From: a virus
Strand: one strand, 5' to 3'
Length of the DNA stretch: 29,576 nt
IMG/VR virus record: IMGVR_UViG_3300025617_000079
Location: 1-29,576 of that record
Position 1 is the stretch's first letter. Every line of letters begins with the position of its first letter. The notes under the pieces were generated by a model. The model was given only the letters and a program-made list of their open reading frames with translations, did no database searches and was not told the DNA's origin. Made by a program: the position numbers and the translations under genes. Of the stretch, positions 28,666 through 29,576 are shown in pieces.

Positions 28666-28752
28666 CTACCACTTCCTCATCTTAGTAAAGATAAAATAAA
28701 TAACTAGGATACCAATGCCTATAGGATATCCACTTGCTAAGAAACTATCCAT
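28666..28752 (-). CDS. 28-aa single-pass membrane peptide
   Basis: Frame MDSFLASGYPIGIGILVIYFIFTKMRKW with one membrane helix and a basic tail. ATG lies in overlap with the stop of the 28745 gene. Confidence 0.5.
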   Translation of the reverse strand: MDSFLASGYPIGIGILVIYFIFTKMRKW

Positions 28753-28972
28753 TGCCTTCTCCTTCTGTTCCTTCTAGTGTAGCGATAACCACCGACAAGG
28801 CAAAAGATGCTGGCATTTTATCTATCTCAGGCTGTGCCTTAACATTCTTAAGTATCTTAACACATTCACTGATTCCATCGAAATAACCGCCATCATATAA
28901 TGCAGAGTCATCTCCATCCTTCCACTCGTCGAATTCTTTACTTATCTCTTCATAAACAGATTCATAACTCAT
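28745..28972 (-). CDS. Hypothetical small protein
   Basis: A 75-aa acidic protein (MSYESVYEEISKEFDEWKDGDDSALYDGGYFDGISECVKILKNVKAQPEIDKMPASFALSVVIATLEGTEG). GGAG-type site before the ATG. The GYFDGISECVKIL helix resembles other small phage proteins. Unknown function. Confidence 0.7.
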   Translation of the reverse strand: MSYESVYEEISKEFDEWKDGDDSALYDGGYFDGISECVKILKNVKAQPEIDKMPASFALSVVIATLEGTEGEGNG

Positions 28973-28974
28973 TG

Positions 28975-29247
28975 TTACTCCTTATAGGATGGGTCGTTGC
29001 TTACAGTGATAGTCTCATCTTCCCAGGGGATTTCGGTAACATAGAATCCTAACCTATTAAATATTCTATGGCCAGGAATAACGTCAAGGTAAACACTATT
29101 AGGATTATTATCTACAACTGTCCACAAATAATAACCAGACTTTATACTATCTCTAATGTCATCATAGAAATCAAACATAGTATCAGTAGTGGGCTTGTAT
29201 GTTTCTTCCCATTCTTTCCACGATATTACGGGGGCTGACGTAATCAT
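28975..29247 (-). CDS. Hypothetical small protein
   Basis: A 90-aa protein (MITSAPVISWKEWEETYKPTTDTMFDFYDDIRDSIKSGYYLWTVVDNNPNSVYLDVIPGHRIFNRLGFYVTEIPWEDETITVS) resembling an actinophage family I recall (NxLWTVVD...GxHxVNRxGYxVTxxPW). ATGA overlap with the upstream gene. Beta-rich C-terminal half. Function unknown. Confidence 0.74.
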   Translation of the reverse strand: MITSAPVISWKEWEETYKPTTDTMFDFYDDIRDSIKSGYYLWTVVDNNPNSVYLDVIPGHRIFNRLGFYVTEIPWEDETITVSNDPSYKE

Positions 29248-29405
29248 TTTCCACCTTCCAACTTATGTTGTTCCACCAACTCTTTAGCATACCGCAAAAC
29301 ATTAGATTTGTCAAGTCTTTCGACCTTACCAGAACCAACAAGGCCCATCATTGCAGCAACTCCTCTAAGGAATCCACGATCGTATTCGCTTTCTCTACCT
29401 GGCAT
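29244..29405 (-). CDS. Hypothetical small protein
   Basis: A 53-aa basic protein (MPGRESEYDRGFLRGVAAMMGLVGSGKVERLDKSNVLRYAKELVEQHKLEGGK) with GGAGG before the ATG; overlaps both neighbours. A TTGACA-N17-TATGCT promoter-like string lies within it on the reverse strand. Confidence 0.62.
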   Translation of the reverse strand: MPGRESEYDRGFLRGVAAMMGLVGSGKVERLDKSNVLRYAKELVEQHKLEGGK

Positions 29406-29576
29406 ATTTCCTCCATGGGTTTTCAGGGGTTGAATCTAACAAGACACCGCAGTCGTCACACAACTCATCATGTGCCATACCACGGTCATAGCCCGTAAGC
29501 TCTTCACAGTTCTCACAGACAAAGGAACATTTGAAACACGCTGTCTGAAAGTGCTCAAAGACAGGACGTTCGTCAC
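29395..29576 (-). CDS. Cys-rich hypothetical protein (5' end beyond window)
   Basis: Reverse frame open to the right edge, 59 complete codons visible before the stop. Reads FQTACFKCSFVCENCEELTGYDRGMAHDELCDDCGVLLDSTPENPW with CxxC, CxxC and CDDC groups of zinc-ribbon type. Only the C-terminal part is in the window. Confidence 0.6.
   Translation of the reverse strand, partial: DERPVFEHFQTACFKCSFVCENCEELTGYDRGMAHDELCDDCGVLLDSTPENPWRKYAR

Noticed and set aside
29371-29396. Possible further CCACGAT dyad copy near 29371
   Set aside because: The left half-site fits but the right half (TCTACC) differs at several positions, and it lies inside a coding frame.

Overview
This window reads as part of the genome of a tailed dsDNA bacteriophage of a low-GC actinobacterium, seen from the sequence only. 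Phage character comes from the endolysin/holin block, tail-type proteins, an endonuclease VII, a tRNA cluster, a phage-type tmRNA and dense runs of tiny overlapping genes. An actinobacterial host is inferred from a WhiB-type protein (C-X25-C-X2-C-X5-C plus GVWGG), ThyX, an FmdB-like zinc ribbon, a DUF7455-like zinc protein and many apparently leaderless genes. The AT-rich base composition would fit freshwater or marine actinobacteria, but that is a guess. No integrase, repressor, CRISPR array or insertion sequence is seen.

Layout: (1) 1-4572, nucleotide metabolism: class Ib ribonucleotide reductase (nrdE, cut by the left edge, and nrdF), endonuclease VII-like HNH, two small genes, five tRNAs (Asn, Gly, Asp, Thr, Arg), thyX and nrdH. 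(2) 4609-9488, tail tip and lysis: a two-gene module (Trp-rich tail protein plus M23-like/peptidoglycan-binding protein) occurs twice; the first M23 copy has lost its metal ligands and the second is intact. Between them lie a reverse-strand gene, a small structural protein and a glycine-rich adhesin-like protein. Two membrane proteins, including an r1t-like holin, follow. (3) 9502-17883, mostly forward accessory genes: zinc ribbons, SLOG-like protein, dCMP-deaminase-like protein, WhiB, a flavin-dependent (tryptophan-type) halogenase, several membrane proteins, staphylococcal-type nuclease, a pyrimidine-dimer glycosylase-like protein, a methyltransferase and a multidomain Tudor-containing protein. 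(4) 17935-24115, mostly reverse: tmRNA, GT2 (forward) and GT25 glycosyltransferases, HNH protein, papain-like protease, HAD-like protein and a train of small genes. (5) 24174-25711, small forward genes. (6) 25712-26197, non-coding: a terminator facing the right arm, a long imperfect hairpin, three consensus DnaA boxes in 32 bp plus three 10-bp-phased GTGGA repeats (a likely replication origin). (7) 26198-29576, reverse-strand small early-type genes, with copies of a spaced dyad CCACGAT-N13-TCKTAA.

How it works together: the RNR, NrdH, ThyX and deaminase would supply dNTPs, with tRNAs and tmRNA supporting translation. The tail module and lysis genes act at the cell wall. The halogenase, methyltransferase and two glycosyltransferases suggest modification of small molecules or surface/virion components, but their substrates cannot be read from sequence. 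The clearest window-wide pattern is a promoter in which the -10 box sits 5-9 nt before the start codon at 17 genes on both strands, predicting leaderless or nearly leaderless mRNAs for first genes while genes inside operons carry Shine-Dalgarno sites or overlap the gene before.
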